Positions 39,530 to 50,049 are shown, numbered from the stretch's first letter. The stretch: 64,000 bases of DNA from Erythrobacter sp. (GCA_029937545.1 JAPYPR010000007.1:62001-126000), one strand, 5' to 3'. The notes: generated by a model from the sequence alone, not told the origin. Program-made: numbers and translations.

Positions 39530-40331
39530 CGTCGCGCTTGCGGCTCCGCGGTGCGGTGGCTGCAGCGATGAGCCGGCGCTGTTCGTCGTCGCCCATACGT
39601 TCCCAGCCTGCGCGGCCGAGCTTTTCGAGCGGGCGATAGCGGACCTTGTACTGCATCCGCTCCGCACCTTCGACCCAGTAACCGAGGTAAACGTAGGGCA
39701 GCCCGCGCTCGGCAGCGCGGCGGATGTGGTCAAGAATGATGTAACTCCCAAGCCCAGCCCGATCCTCATGCTCCGGGTCATAGAAGCTGTAGATCATCGA
39801 CAGCCCGTCACCCTGGAAATCCGTTAGACATGCTCCGACCAGGCGACCCGGCTCGGTGCCGATTCCCGGCTCCCTGTATTCAACGACATAGCTGGATACA
39901 GGCGTGTGTTCCACCATATCCGCAAAGTCGGTATCTTCCATCTGCGTCATTCCACCACCGGGGTGCCGCGATGCAAGGTATTTCTGCAACAGTTGGAACT
40001 GCTCGTCGGTGGCCCAGGGGCGGCATTCGATCGAAATCAGGTCGTCATTCGCCTTGAGCGCACGGCGCTGGGTCTTGGATGGCTTGAACTCGTTGGCGAC
40101 CACGCGCACCGAAACGCAAGCCTGGCAGTCGAGGCAGGACGGGCGATAGGCGACCGTCTGGCTGCGGCGGAACCCGATCCGCCCGAGAGCCTCGTTCAAT
40201 TCGTCGGCACTGTCGCCGCGCAACTCGGTAAACACCTTGCGCTCGCTCTTGCCCGGCAGATACGGACAGGGCGCAGGGCTCGTCACGAAGAACCGGGGAA
40301 AGCGGATCGGTGCTGTCACGGTTGCGGGCAT
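39477..40331 (-). CDS. bpt: Aspartate/glutamate leucyltransferase Bpt
   Basis: N-end rule transferase that puts leucine from Leu-tRNA on proteins with N-terminal Asp or Glu, marking them for ClpS/ClpAP. The 284-aa product has the N-terminal cysteine-rich PCPYLPGK and [11 protein letters not shown] blocks, and the C-terminal acyltransferase fold with [23 protein letters not shown] and [15 protein letters not shown]. The C-terminal tail ([14 protein letters not shown]) overlaps the start of tamA. Confidence 0.95.
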   Translation of the reverse strand: MPATVTAPIRFPRFFVTSPAPCPYLPGKSERKVFTELRGDSADELNEALGRIGFRRSQTVAYRPSCLDCQACVSVRVVANEFKPSKTQRRALKANDDLISIECRPWATDEQFQLLQKYLASRHPGGGMTQMEDTDFADMVEHTPVSSYVVEYREPGIGTEPGRLVGACLTDFQGDGLSMIYSFYDPEHEDRAGLGSYIILDHIRRAAERGLPYVYLGYWVEGAERMQYKVRYRPLEKLGRAGWERMGDDEQRRLIAAATAPRSRKRDGALPAKDGNPAEYKLAD

Positions 40332-40497
40332 CCTTTCATCGCGAAATCGGCATACGCCAGAGCATCTTTCTGTCGCATTTACGATTTGTTGACTCTGTTA
40401 TGCAGCTTCCGGTTCCGGGTTAAAAGGCCCTTAACCATGAAAAGCGGGCTTGCTCCGTCGAACGACTCGCGATTTGTGGAAAAGCATGGGCTGCCAA

Positions 40498-41751
40498 TCA
40501 GGCGAGTTCGGCCAGTTCCACGTCGTAGCCCTTGGCCCGCAGGCCTTTCACGAGACCGTTGATCTGGGCCTCGTCGCGCGCCTCGCATTCGATTTCCGCC
40601 GTCAGCCCCTTGGCGGGCAACAGGGTGAAGATGCGCTGGTGATAGATTTCGATGATATTCACATTGTGCGCATCGAATTCGCGCATCACCTTGAACAGCG
40701 CCCCCGGGCGATCCTGCAAGGTGATCTGAAGCCGGGCCAGCCGACCCGACCGCGCGAGATCGCGTAGCAGCACATTGGCAAGCAGCCGCGTGTCGATATT
40801 CCCGCCGCACAGCACCAGGCCGACCGTCTTGCCGGCGAACTTCTCAGGATGCGACAACACTGCCGCCAGACCCGCCGCGCCCGCGCCTTCGACCACGGTC
40901 TTCTCGATCTGGAGCAGCAGCGAGACCGAATGCTCCAGCTTCGGCTCTTCCACCAGCAGCACTTCATCGACCAGCTCGCGAATGATCTCGCGCGTGAACT
41001 CGCCGGGCGCCTTGACCGCAATGCCCTCGGCCAGCGTATCGCCGCCACAGGGCCGTTCGTCGCCGGTGACTGCCGAGTACATGGACGGATAGAGCGCGGC
41101 CTGCACGCCGATCATTTCGATGTCCGGGTTCAGCGCCTTGGCGACCGTGGCCATGCCGCTCATCAGCCCGCCCCCGCCGATGGGCACCACCAGGCAGTCG
41201 AAATCGGCCTTCTGCTCGAGCATTTCCAGCGCAACCGTCCCCTGCCCGGCCGCGACATGCGGATGGTCGAAGGGGTGAACGAAAGTCAGCCCGCGCTCTT
41301 TCTCCAGCTTGCGCGCATGGGCATAGGCCTCGTCGAAAGTCTCGCCGTACAGCTCGACATTGCCGCCCACGCTCTCGGTCTGCATCACTTTCACACTGGG
41401 CGTGGTCTGCGGCATCACGATCGTTACCGGCACGCCAAGCCGCCGCCCGTGATAGCTCAGCCCCTGCGAGTGATTGCCCGCCGATGCCGCAATCACGCCG
41501 CGCGCCCGCTGTTCTTCGGTCAGTTGCAGCAGGGCGTTGAGCGCGCCGCGTTCCTTGTAGGCCGCGGTAAATTGGTGGTTTTCGAACTTGAGCCAGATGT
41601 CCGCCCCGGAAATCTCCGACAGCGTCTGCGAGCGCAGCATCGGTGTCTTCACCACCGCACCGTCGATGCGCGAGGCCGCAGCCCGCACATCGTCGAGGGT
41701 CAGCAGATCGGTCGCCTTGTCGTGGGCGCTCGCGGTGTGTGCAGTGCTCAT
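40498..41751 (-). CDS. ilvA: Threonine ammonia-lyase with ACT domain
   Basis: PLP enzyme that deaminates threonine to 2-oxobutanoate. The 417-aa product has the PLP lysine Lys66 in FTAAYKERGALN, the SAGNHSQG loop and the glycine loop VPIGGGGLMSG. A C-terminal ACT-like domain (about 340-417, LQDRPGALFKVMREFDAHNVN) suggests amino-acid feedback. One ACT domain makes it more like the catabolic TdcB-like class with ACT than E. coli IlvA, so the biosynthetic role is inferred. The ATG at 41751 gives MSTAHTAS. Confidence 0.9.
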   Translation of the reverse strand: MSTAHTASAHDKATDLLTLDDVRAAASRIDGAVVKTPMLRSQTLSEISGADIWLKFENHQFTAAYKERGALNALLQLTEEQRARGVIAASAGNHSQGLSYHGRRLGVPVTIVMPQTTPSVKVMQTESVGGNVELYGETFDEAYAHARKLEKERGLTFVHPFDHPHVAAGQGTVALEMLEQKADFDCLVVPIGGGGLMSGMATVAKALNPDIEMIGVQAALYPSMYSAVTGDERPCGGDTLAEGIAVKAPGEFTREIIRELVDEVLLVEEPKLEHSVSLLLQIEKTVVEGAGAAGLAAVLSHPEKFAGKTVGLVLCGGNIDTRLLANVLLRDLARSGRLARLQITLQDRPGALFKVMREFDAHNVNIIEIYHQRIFTLLPAKGLTAEIECEARDEAQINGLVKGLRAKGYDVELAELA

Positions 41752-41857
41752 GGCCCTGCCCCTACGGCGCGCATGGGGTCGGCGCAATCTCGGAAAGGGT
41801 TTGCCTGCGCCAAGCTATGCCTTATCGCGCCGGAACACGATGACACGGGGCCGCTCG

Positions 41858-43507
41858 ATGAAACTGAAATTCCTCACCGCATTTCTCGCTTGCACCATGG
41901 CGACGCCGGCACTCGCCGATGTGCTGATAGACAATGTCGAGGGCCTGACCATCGATGAGGACGGCGAGGTCAAGCGCTTCACCGGCCTCGTGATCGGGGA
42001 CGATGGCAAGATCGTCCAATTGCTGGAGCGCGGGGACGACAAACCGCAGACCGATTATCGCGAGGACGGACAGGGCCGCGTGATGATCCCCGGCCTGATC
42101 GATGCGCATGCCCATGTGATGGGCGTCGGCATCGGTGCGTTGACGCTGGATCTGTCCGACACGCGCTCGCTCGACGAGGCACTGGCGAAGATCGCCGCTT
42201 TCGCTGCGGAAAACGAGGCGCGGCCATGGATTCTCGGGCGCGGCTGGAACCAGGAACAATGGGGCCTCGGACGTTTTCCGACGGCGGCTGAGCTGGACCG
42301 CGCGGTCTCGGACCGGCCGGTCTATCTTCAGCGCGTGGATGGTCATGCCGGCTGGGCCAATTCGCTCGCCTTGCAGGCCGCGGGCATCACCGCGCAGACG
42401 AAGTCGCCCGAGGGCGGCCGGATAGAGCGGCTTGCCGAGTCTCGAGAGCCTTCCGGCGTGTTCGTCGATGCCGCCGAAGAGCTGATGAACCGCGCCATCC
42501 CCGCGCCGCGCCCGGTCGAGCGCGACCTCGCCTTTGCCGAAGCGCAGAAAGTGCTACACCGGCAGGGTATCACGGCGGTGGCCGACATGGGCACGACGAT
42601 CGAGGATTGGCAGGCCTTCCGCCGCGCGGGCGATCGCGGCACGCTGACGCTGCGCATCATGAGCTATGCCGCTGGGCCTGACCAGATGGAGCTGATCGCA
42701 GGCTCGCGCCCTTCGCCCTGGCTCTATGACGACAAGCTGCGGATGAACGGGGTGAAGCTCTATCTCGACGGTGCGCTAGGCAGCCGCGGGGCGTGGCTCA
42801 AGCAGCCTTACGCCGACGATCCGGGCAACACCGGCCTGCCGCTGACCAGCCCGGCCAAGCTGCGAAACATCCTGGTCCGCGCGGCGCAGGGCGATTTCCA
42901 GCCCGCCATCCATGCCATCGGCACCGCCGCCAATGCCGAGGCGCTCAATGCGATCAGCGAGATCGCGGAAAGCTTTCCCGGCGACCGGCGCTGGCGCATC
43001 GAGCATGTGCAGATCGTCGATCCGGTCGACCTGCCGAAGCTCGGGCAGAACGGCATCATCGCCAGCATGCAGCCGGTCCACCAGATCAGCGACCGCCTGA
43101 TGGCGGAAGCGCGGCTCGGCCCGAACCGGCTGGACGGGGCCTATGCCTGGAACACGATCCTCGGCCTCAGCGGCAAGCTGGCCTTCGGCTCGGACGCGCC
43201 GGTCGAGAGCGCCGACCCCTTCGCCGGGATGGCCGCCGCGACGACACGCATGGACGCCAATGGCGAGCCCTTCGGCGGCTGGCGCCCGCAAGACCGCGTC
43301 AATCGCGAGCAGGCATTGGCAGGCTTTACCGCCTGGGCGGCCTATGCGGGATTTGCGGAAGGGCGGTTCGGTCGTCTGCTTCCCGGTGAGAGGGCGGATT
43401 TCGTGCTGGTCGATACGGACCCTCTGATGGCAACACCGGCGCAGTTGCGCGCGACCAAGGTGCTGGAGACCTGGGTCGGCGGCCGGAAGGTCTACGACGC
43501 GGACTGA
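41858..43507 (+). CDS. Secreted amidohydrolase 3 family protein (YtcJ-like)
   Basis: Metal-dependent hydrolase of 549 aa with a signal peptide (cleavage near PALA-D), so probably periplasmic. It shows the metal-binding HAHVMG after PGLIDA, the carboxylated-lysine region VKLYLDGALGSRGAW, HAIGTAANAEAL, EHVQIV and the FGSDAPVE aspartate near the end of the barrel. The substrate is unknown. The ATG at 41858 is preferred; one at 41840 would add six residues. Its last 16 bases overlap tatC, which is convergent. Confidence 0.9.
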   Translation: MKLKFLTAFLACTMATPALADVLIDNVEGLTIDEDGEVKRFTGLVIGDDGKIVQLLERGDDKPQTDYREDGQGRVMIPGLIDAHAHVMGVGIGALTLDLSDTRSLDEALAKIAAFAAENEARPWILGRGWNQEQWGLGRFPTAAELDRAVSDRPVYLQRVDGHAGWANSLALQAAGITAQTKSPEGGRIERLAESREPSGVFVDAAEELMNRAIPAPRPVERDLAFAEAQKVLHRQGITAVADMGTTIEDWQAFRRAGDRGTLTLRIMSYAAGPDQMELIAGSRPSPWLYDDKLRMNGVKLYLDGALGSRGAWLKQPYADDPGNTGLPLTSPAKLRNILVRAAQGDFQPAIHAIGTAANAEALNAISEIAESFPGDRRWRIEHVQIVDPVDLPKLGQNGIIASMQPVHQISDRLMAEARLGPNRLDGAYAWNTILGLSGKLAFGSDAPVESADPFAGMAAATTRMDANGEPFGGWRPQDRVNREQALAGFTAWAAYAGFAEGRFGRLLPGERADFVLVDTDPLMATPAQLRATKVLETWVGGRKVYDAD

Positions 43508-44286
43508 GGCTCTTCCGGCTCTGGCGTGTCTTTAGTCTTCTTGCGATCGGTGAAGCGCATGAGGATCAACGAACCTTCGAAGAGTAGCAGCAGGGGTACG
43601 GCCAGCAGCAATTGCGAGCCGGGATCGGGCGGCGTGATGATCGCCGCGAGCGCCACCACGAGGACGATGACATAACGGCGCGCGCCGACCAGCTGCTCGC
43701 GGGTGACGATGCCTGCGCGATGCAGCAGCAGGAGCAGCACCGGCAGCAGGAAGCTCATCCCGAAGGCGAGGATGAACTGCATCACGAGGCCGAGATATTC
43801 GTTCGCCGTCGGCAGCGCCTGGATCTCCAGCCCGCCGGCCGTGCCCTCGAAACCAAGGAACCAGCGGAAAGCCGTCGGCATGACGACGTAATAGGCCAGC
43901 GCCGCACCGGCTCCGAAGAGGATCGGCGTCGCGAGCAGGAACGGCAGGAAAGCCCGCTTCTCCTTCGCGTAAAGACCGGGTGCAACAAACGCCCACAGCT
44001 GGTTGGCAATGATCGGGAAACTGAGGCAGAAGCCGGCGAATAAAGCGACCTTCAACTCGACAAAGAACACTTCGTAGAGCTTGGTGAAGATCAGCTGGCC
44101 TTCCCCGGCCGGAAAGGCGGCCCTGAGCGGCTGGATCAGGAAGCCGAGAATCGGATCGGCGAAATAGAGGCACACTCCGAACGCCACTACCAGCGCGAGG
44201 ATGCAGCGTACCAGCCGAGCGCGCAGTTCGATCAGATGGTCGAGCAACGGTGCCTGCGTTTCGTCGATGTCCTTGATTACCGCCAC
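43492..44286 (-). CDS. tatC: Sec-independent translocase subunit TatC
   Basis: Polytopic receptor for twin-arginine signal peptides, 264 aa with six membrane spans. The family signatures are present: LLDHLIELRARLVRC at the N terminus, the FTKLYEVFFVELK loop, and FGMSFLLPV in the fifth span. The start is a GTG at 44286, one base after the tatB stop. The C-terminal tail is charged (KKTKDTPEPEEPQ). Confidence 0.97.
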   Translation of the reverse strand: MAVIKDIDETQAPLLDHLIELRARLVRCILALVVAFGVCLYFADPILGFLIQPLRAAFPAGEGQLIFTKLYEVFFVELKVALFAGFCLSFPIIANQLWAFVAPGLYAKEKRAFLPFLLATPILFGAGAALAYYVVMPTAFRWFLGFEGTAGGLEIQALPTANEYLGLVMQFILAFGMSFLLPVLLLLLHRAGIVTREQLVGARRYVIVLVVALAAIITPPDPGSQLLLAVPLLLLFEGSLILMRFTDRKKTKDTPEPEEPQSAS

Positions 44287-44287
44287 G

Positions 44288-44737
44288 TCACGCGTCCTTC
44301 ACAGGCGGCGGAGGCGGATCGAGCGGCAGCGAAGGCTCGTCGGTCTCCGGCGGAGCATGCTCCGGCGCTTTTGCCGGCGCCGCGCGGCGGATGGCGGCTT
44401 CTGCAGCGGCGTCGGGATCGGCCACTTCGTCCGCGGCAGCCAGCGGCTCCATCTGCGGCGGGACGAGATTGTCGGGCGCGCCGCCGGCGGGATCGTCGCC
44501 GGTCGGATATTCGGCCATGATCCGCTTGTTGCGGTCGGCCCATTCCTTTTCCATGTCCTCGATCTCGGCCTGCCGGACCATCTCGTCCAGCCCGGCGCGG
44601 AAATGGCCCGATACCTTGCGCAGCTTGCCGATCCAGCGACCCGCCGTGCGCATCGCCCGGGGCATGTCCTTGGGACCGATCACGATGATCGCCACTACGA
44701 CGATCACCAGCAGTTCGGCAGCGCCGATATCGAACAT
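44288..44737 (-). CDS. tatB: Sec-independent translocase subunit TatB
   Basis: Partner of TatC in substrate recognition. The 149-aa product has the N-terminal MFDIGAAELLVI span followed by the glycine-proline hinge IGPKDMP that marks TatB, an amphipathic helix (RAMRTAGRWIGKLRKVSG), and a long Pro/Glu/Ala-rich tail that is probably disordered. It lies between tatA and tatC, as usual. Confidence 0.96.
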   Translation of the reverse strand: MFDIGAAELLVIVVVAIIVIGPKDMPRAMRTAGRWIGKLRKVSGHFRAGLDEMVRQAEIEDMEKEWADRNKRIMAEYPTGDDPAGGAPDNLVPPQMEPLAAADEVADPDAAAEAAIRRAAPAKAPEHAPPETDEPSLPLDPPPPPVKDA

Positions 44738-44762
44738 GGAAAGCCTACCGCGGTCTAGCCGG

Positions 44763-44993
44763 TCACTTGGTGTCGGTGGTCGACTTGACCTGGCTGTCTT
44801 TCAGGCCATCGTCGGCAGGCTTCGCCTCGTGCTGGATCTGCGCGGTCGGCTTCTCGTCGTCTTCGTTCATGCCCTGCTTGAAGCTTTTGATGCCCTTGCC
44901 GAAATCGCCCATCATTTCGGAGATACGCCCGCGCCCGAACAGGACGAGGATGACGATGGCGATGATGATGAGTTGCCAGGGACCGAGCGACAT
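44763..44993 (-). CDS. tatA: Sec-independent translocase subunit TatA
   Basis: Pore-forming subunit of the Tat system, 76 aa: one short span (LIIIAIVILVLFG), the FGRGRISEMMGDFGKGIK hinge and amphipathic helix with the conserved Phe-Gly, and an acidic/polar tail. It is the first gene of tatABC, 50 bases after scpB, so it may share transcripts with the scp genes. Confidence 0.96.
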   Translation of the reverse strand: MSLGPWQLIIIAIVILVLFGRGRISEMMGDFGKGIKSFKQGMNEDDEKPTAQIQHEAKPADDGLKDSQVKSTTDTK

Positions 44994-45043
44994 GATGAAA
45001 CCTTTTTCGTAGCTGTCCTGCCTATATAGGCGTGTGCGCCACG

Positions 45044-45652
45044 CTATGCCAGTGAGCTATCGTCCGGCGTGACTTGGACCTCGTCATCGGTCACAGCCTC
45101 GCCCATCAGGTCTTCATAGGCATCATCGACCGGGTCGAGCAGTCCGGTGGCACGCAATTCCGCGATACCGGGCAGGTCGCGGCGGCTGGAAAGGCCGAAA
45201 TGCTCGAGGAATTCAGGCGTGGTTGCGTAAATCGTCGGGCGTCCGGGCACTTCGCGCCGTCCCGCGATCTTCACCCAGCCTGCCTCCATCAGCACGTCGA
45301 GCGTCCCGCCGCTGGTCTGCACGCCTCGAATCGATTCGATTTCCGCGCGGCTGACCGGCTCGTGATAGGCAATGATTGCGAGCACTTCGGTCGCGGCGCG
45401 GCTGAGGCGGCGTAGCTGCTCCTTCTCTCGCCGCAGCAGATGCGCAAGGTCCGGCGCGGTTTCGAAATGCCAGCGCTTCGCCCGCTCGACCAGCCGGACG
45501 CCGCGCTCCCCGTAATGCTCAGCCAGTGCCCTCAGCGCTTCCCGCACATCGCCGGGCGCAGCATCGCCGAGGAAACCCGCCAGCGCCTCGGCGGTCATCG
45601 GTTCTTCGGCGGCGAACAGCGCAGCCTCCAACGCGCGGGCAAGATCATCCAT
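45044..45652 (-). CDS. scpB: Segregation and condensation protein B
   Basis: Winged-helix partner of ScpA in the SMC condensin complex. The 202-aa product has two winged-helix units: LARALEAALFAAEEPMTAEALAGF and the second with YHEPVSRAEIESIRGVQTSGGTLDVL, and the GRPTIYATTPEFLEHFGL block. The ATG at 45652 overlaps the scpA end by eight bases; the open frame further upstream lies within scpA. The tail is acidic. Confidence 0.94.
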   Translation of the reverse strand: MDDLARALEAALFAAEEPMTAEALAGFLGDAAPGDVREALRALAEHYGERGVRLVERAKRWHFETAPDLAHLLRREKEQLRRLSRAATEVLAIIAYHEPVSRAEIESIRGVQTSGGTLDVLMEAGWVKIAGRREVPGRPTIYATTPEFLEHFGLSSRRDLPGIAELRATGLLDPVDDAYEDLMGEAVTDDEVQVTPDDSSLA

Positions 45653-46454
45653 TTGCCGCTGCTCGCCTGAGGTGGAGCGGACCGAAGGTCTCTTCCTGCT
45701 GCAGTTCCGCCTTGCCCAGGCGAGCCAGTTCCAGCGCGGCGACGAAGCTGGAAGCCAGCGCCGACTTGCGCAGGCGCGGCTCGGCATGGGGCGGCAGGAA
45801 GCTGCGCAATTCCATCCAGTCGAGCGATACGCCGAGCATGTGCGAGACTCGGTCGAGCGCGCTTTCTAGCGTCATCACCGGCCGCTCGCGCACCATATGG
45901 ATGGCCGGCACGGTGCGCGCCTTGATCCGGCCATAAGCCTCGATCAGCGTGAACTGGTCGCTTTGCCACAGCGTCTTGCGCGCGATCTCCAGTCCTTCCG
46001 GCGCGCCGCGCAGGAAGACATCGCGCCCGATGCGGTTGCCGCCCATCAGGCGCGCCGCCGCATCGCGCATCGCGCCGAGGCGTTGCAGGCGCAGCTGGAG
46101 CTTGAGCGCCAGCTCTTCCGGGCTCGGATCCTCCTGCTCGTCCTTCGGCAGCAGCATCGCGGATTTGAGATAAGCGAGCCAGGCAGCCATCACGAGATAG
46201 TCCGCCGCCAGTTCCAGCTTCAGCGCGCCGGCCTGCTCGATGTAGTCGAGATATTGATCGACCAGCGAAAGGATCGAAATCGAGCGCAAGTCGACCTTCT
46301 GCCGCCGCGCCAAGTCGAGCAGCAGATCGAGCGGTCCTTCCCAACCGTCGAGCTCCAAATAAAGCGCATTCTCGTCCACTTTCGCCTCGGAGGCGATGCC
46401 GTCCCAGTCGTCTTCGGCATCCGCTTCGGCGAAGAGGAGTCCGTCGCTCGTCAC
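45645..46454 (-). CDS. scpA: Segregation and condensation protein A
   Basis: Kleisin subunit that bridges the SMC heads. The 269-aa product has the N-terminal helical domain starting GWEGPLDLLLDLARRQKVDLRSISI, the middle block LADYLVMAAWLAYLKSAMLLP, and a C-terminal winged helix (FVAALELARLGKAELQQEETFGPL). The start is a GTG at 46454 that overlaps the nagZ stop (GTGA). The first 25 residues are acidic. Confidence 0.94.
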   Translation of the reverse strand: MTSDGLLFAEADAEDDWDGIASEAKVDENALYLELDGWEGPLDLLLDLARRQKVDLRSISILSLVDQYLDYIEQAGALKLELAADYLVMAAWLAYLKSAMLLPKDEQEDPSPEELALKLQLRLQRLGAMRDAAARLMGGNRIGRDVFLRGAPEGLEIARKTLWQSDQFTLIEAYGRIKARTVPAIHMVRERPVMTLESALDRVSHMLGVSLDWMELRSFLPPHAEPRLRKSALASSFVAALELARLGKAELQQEETFGPLHLRRAAANG

Positions 46455-47473
46455 GCCGCCGCGCCCTCGGTCACGGCCAGCAAGGCGTCGCGTTTGGCCA
46501 GCAACTCCGCCGTCTCGACGGCGTCCAACGGATCGCCCATGGCGGCATGCACCCGGTCCAGCCGCTCGCTCGCCTGCTTCGACATCGTGCCGCAGCGTTC
46601 GACGATGCCTTCCATATCGTCGCGCTTGGCCCAGCAATTGAGCACGATATCGCACCCCGCCGCGAGTGCCTGTTCGGAACGCTCGGGGATCGTCCCGTCG
46701 AGCGCTTGCATATCGATGTCGTCGGTCAGTAGAAGGCCATCGAAGCCGATCTGCCGGCGGATGACGTCGTCGATCACGTTGCTCGATAGCGTGGCCGGGC
46801 GATCCGCATCCCACGCGGTAAAGACGATATGCGCGCTCATGCCGAGCGGATGATCGGATAGCGTGCGGAACGGCTCGATATCGGTTTCGAGCTCGGCTGC
46901 GCTCGCCTCCACCGTCGGCAGTTCCTTATGCGTGTCGCAAATTGCGCGGCCATGTCCCGGCATGTGCTTGAGGCAGCCGACGACACCCGCCCGCGCCATA
47001 CCGTCGAGCAGCGCGCGACCGAGGGCGGCGACCTGCATCGGTTCGTTGCCCAGCGCACGGTCGCCGATCGCTTCGACGGTTTCGGGTCGCCGGACATCGA
47101 ATGGTGCGTGGTAATCGACACTGATCCCGGCGAGCGCCAGTTCCAGAGCCATGGCCTCGGCATTGCACCGCATCGCCTCGATGGCAGAGGCCGGCGCGAT
47201 CTCGAAGAGCCTGGCGAATGCCTCGCCGGCGGGATAGCGCGGCCATTCGGGCGGCCTCATCCGCGCGACGCGCCCACCTTCCTGGTCGATCGAAACGATC
47301 AGGCGGTCGCGCCCATGGATGCTGCGCAAATCGTCGGTCAGGCGCCGCAATTGCTCCCGGTTCTCGCAATTGCGACCGAACAGGATATAGCCTGCCGGAT
47401 CGGCTTCCTTGAAAAAGGCGCGCTCGTCTTCCGTGAGCTCGAGACCGGCTATGCCGAAAATTGCTGGCGTCAT
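46451..47473 (-). CDS. nagZ: Beta-N-acetylglucosaminidase NagZ (GH3)
   Basis: Cytosolic glycosidase of wall recycling that removes GlcNAc from GlcNAc-anhydroMurNAc peptides; its products can act as inducer signals for AmpC-type beta-lactamases in other species. The 340-aa product has the IDQEGGRVAR block, the KHMPGHG active-site motif that replaces the usual general acid by an Asp/His pair, and the nucleophile Asp in LLTDDIDM. There is no signal peptide, as expected. Confidence 0.95.
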   Translation of the reverse strand: MTPAIFGIAGLELTEDERAFFKEADPAGYILFGRNCENREQLRRLTDDLRSIHGRDRLIVSIDQEGGRVARMRPPEWPRYPAGEAFARLFEIAPASAIEAMRCNAEAMALELALAGISVDYHAPFDVRRPETVEAIGDRALGNEPMQVAALGRALLDGMARAGVVGCLKHMPGHGRAICDTHKELPTVEASAAELETDIEPFRTLSDHPLGMSAHIVFTAWDADRPATLSSNVIDDVIRRQIGFDGLLLTDDIDMQALDGTIPERSEQALAAGCDIVLNCWAKRDDMEGIVERCGTMSKQASERLDRVHAAMGDPLDAVETAELLAKRDALLAVTEGAAA

Positions 47474-47572
47474 TGGCCCAGAGTGCGGCTTTTACCCGAG
47501 AGCGGCAAGCTTTCGCTTCCCGCGAAGTGTGGAAATTGTGGCGTCGTGTTCGGCGCGATACGTAACCGGCAC

Positions 47573-48313
47573 TTATTTGACGAAACAGGCCAGTCCGTCT
47601 GCCTTCAACGAGTTACACAGGCGGTTTGCGGCAGCGCGGTCACCCGGCAGAGCCTGCAGGCGATAGACGCGTCCGATGTCGACCTGCGCCTCCACCACGC
47701 GGTGCCGCACGCCATTCAGCGCTTCGGTCTGGCGCGTCAGATTGGTCCAGGCCGCCTCGGCATCCGCGCGATTGGGGAAGGCGCCGACCTGCACGGCAGT
47801 CCCGCTTGCGGCCGGCATGGGAGTAGGTGCCGGACGCGTCGCAGGGCTTTCCGCTGCGCCATCGTCACTAAGGGTCGAAGCGATCGAAGGACCGGCCACG
47901 GTCTCGCCCTCACGCTCGGCCTGCGCCTGTTGTGGCGAATCGGCGAGGCGACCCTCGCGGGTCTCGCCCTCACCGACAGCGAAACTGGAGTCGCCAGTGC
48001 CGGGGAAGACCTTGCCGCCTTCATTTTCCGGTTTCGTCTTGTACGGCTCTTCCGGCGCGGCGATCAGGCTGCCGTCGGCAGGCGGCTCGTCCGAGGTCGC
48101 GCGGCCGAAGAACCAGATGCCGCCAAGGACCACCGCCAGCGCAAGCAACGCCAGCACGCCGATCAGGACGATGCGACCGGTGTCGAACCCTCCACGCGGC
48201 TCATCGTCCTCGGCTGCTTCGAGCCACGGCAAGCTCTCGTCTTCTGCCAGGTCCAGCTCTTCGCTGTCGTCCCAGTTGTCGTCGCTATCATAGGGCGTCG
48301 CCGCCATGCTCAC
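47573..48313 (-). CDS. SPOR-domain membrane protein
   Basis: Bitopic protein of 246 aa: an acidic cytoplasmic N terminus ([17 protein letters not shown]), one membrane span at about 47-69, a long disordered linker, and a C-terminal SPOR domain (about 172-246, [16 protein letters not shown]) that binds denuded glycan at the division septum. The start may be GTG at 48313, which overlaps the argS stop, or the ATG at 48307. Probably a divisome accessory protein similar in layout to FtsN. Confidence 0.88.
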   Translation of the reverse strand: MSMAATPYDSDDNWDDSEELDLAEDESLPWLEAAEDDEPRGGFDTGRIVLIGVLALLALAVVLGGIWFFGRATSDEPPADGSLIAAPEEPYKTKPENEGGKVFPGTGDSSFAVGEGETREGRLADSPQQAQAEREGETVAGPSIASTLSDDGAAESPATRPAPTPMPAASGTAVQVGAFPNRADAEAAWTNLTRQTEALNGVRHRVVEAQVDIGRVYRLQALPGDRAAANRLCNSLKADGLACFVK

Positions 48314-50049
48314 ATCTCCTCGACCGCTTCGACGCCGAGAATGGCGAGCCCGTTGCGGATGACCTGCCCGACGGCATCGGCGAGGAACAGGCGCGCTGCG
48401 GTAAGCTCGGCATCCCCCTCCCGGATGATCCGCTTGGACGGATCGTCGTTACCGGCATTCCAGAAACTGTGGAAGGCGGCAGCAAGATCGCCGAGGAAAA
48501 AGGCGATCCGGTGCGGCTCGCGCGCCTTGGCGGCGGATTCGACGATGCGCGGAAACTGTGCCGCTTCGCGCACCAGCGCGAGTTCGTCCGCGCCCAGCCG
48601 GTCGAGATGCTCGCCGGACGGCTCGACCCCAGCCTTGCGCATGGTCGAGCGGATGCGGGCATGGGCATATTGCAGGTAGAAGACCGGATTGTCCTTCGAC
48701 GCCTCCACCACCTTGGCGAAGTCGAATTCCATCTGCGCTTCGGGCTTGCGGGTCAGCATGGTGAAACGCACCACATCCTTGCCCACTTCCTCCACCATGT
48801 CGGCAATGGTGACGAAATTGCCCGAGCGCTTGGACATCTTGATCGGCTCGCCGTTCCGCATCAGCTGGACCATCTGCACCAGCTTCACGTCGAAGGGGAT
48901 GGCCTTTCCCTCGCCTTCCGACAGCGCGGCTACGGCGGCCTTGATGCGCTTGACCGTGCCGGCATGGTCCGCGCCCCAGATGTCGATCAGCTCGTCCGCG
49001 GATTGCGCCTTTTGCAGGTGGTAGGCGAGATCGGCGCCGAAATAGGTCCACGCACCGTTCGACTTCTTGATCGGGCGGTCCTGATCGTCGCCGAATTGCG
49101 TGGAGCGGAACAGCGGCAGTTCGACAGGCTCCCAGTCCTCCGGCGGAGCTTTGCCCTTGGGGGCTTCGAGCACGCCGTCATAGACGAAGCCATGCTCGCG
49201 CAACCAAGCCTCGGCGGCTTCGGGCTTCTTCGCGGCCTGCAATTCGGCTTCGGAGGAAAAGAGGTCGTGGTGGATGCCGAGCAGCGCCAGATCCTGGCGG
49301 ATCATGTCCATCATCGCCGCCACCGCCTGCTCGCGAAAGATCGGCAGCCATTCGCTCTCCGGCGCGTCCTTGTACGCATCGCCGAATTGCTGCTGCAGCC
49401 GCTCGCCGACCGGCTTGAGATAGTCGCCGGGGTAAAGCCCCTCGGGAATTTCGCCGATGTCCTCGCCCAGCGCTTCCTGGTAGCGCAGATGTGCGGAGCG
49501 GGCGAGTACCTCGACCTGCCCGCCAGCATCGTTGACGTAATATTCGCGCACCACGCGGTGGCCGGCGAATTCCAGCAGGCCCGCCAGCGCATCGCCTACT
49601 ACTGCACCGCGGCAGTGGCCCATGTGCATCGGGCCGGTGGGATTGGCGGAGACATATTCGATATTGACCGTACGCCTGTCGCCCATCGTCGAGCGACCAT
49701 AATCCGCCCCGAGCGCAGCGATCGCTTCAAGCTCGCGCCGCCAGGCATCGTCGGACAAGCGCATGTTGATGAAGCCGGGGCCGGCGACCTCGGTAGAGGC
49801 GATGTCGGGATCGCGATCGAGATGCTCGACGATCTGCTCCGCCAGCGCGCGCGGATTGGTCTTCGCCTGCTTGGCCAGCACCATGGCGGCATTCGTCGCG
49901 AGATCGCCATGCGAAGGATCGCGGGGCGGCTCCACCGCCACATTGCCGCGCGGCGTTTCGGGCGGAAGCGTGCCTTCCATCTCGAGCGCATTCAGGATTG
50001 CATCGATACGCGCCGCGAAAGCCGCGTGAAGGGTCTGCATGTCAGCCAT
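48310..50049 (-). CDS. argS: Arginyl-tRNA synthetase
   Basis: Class I synthetase of 579 aa. The HIGH-type motif is HMGH in [13 protein letters not shown], and KMSKRSGN is the second signature. The N-terminal Add1 domain and the C-terminal anticodon-binding DALR domain ([15 protein letters not shown]) are both present. It is first in the argS-SPOR-nagZ-scpA-scpB-tatABC series, where most neighbours overlap or are closely spaced. Confidence 0.98.
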   Translation of the reverse strand: MADMQTLHAAFAARIDAILNALEMEGTLPPETPRGNVAVEPPRDPSHGDLATNAAMVLAKQAKTNPRALAEQIVEHLDRDPDIASTEVAGPGFINMRLSDDAWRRELEAIAALGADYGRSTMGDRRTVNIEYVSANPTGPMHMGHCRGAVVGDALAGLLEFAGHRVVREYYVNDAGGQVEVLARSAHLRYQEALGEDIGEIPEGLYPGDYLKPVGERLQQQFGDAYKDAPESEWLPIFREQAVAAMMDMIRQDLALLGIHHDLFSSEAELQAAKKPEAAEAWLREHGFVYDGVLEAPKGKAPPEDWEPVELPLFRSTQFGDDQDRPIKKSNGAWTYFGADLAYHLQKAQSADELIDIWGADHAGTVKRIKAAVAALSEGEGKAIPFDVKLVQMVQLMRNGEPIKMSKRSGNFVTIADMVEEVGKDVVRFTMLTRKPEAQMEFDFAKVVEASKDNPVFYLQYAHARIRSTMRKAGVEPSGEHLDRLGADELALVREAAQFPRIVESAAKAREPHRIAFFLGDLAAAFHSFWNAGNDDPSKRIIREGDAELTAARLFLADAVGQVIRNGLAILGVEAVEEM

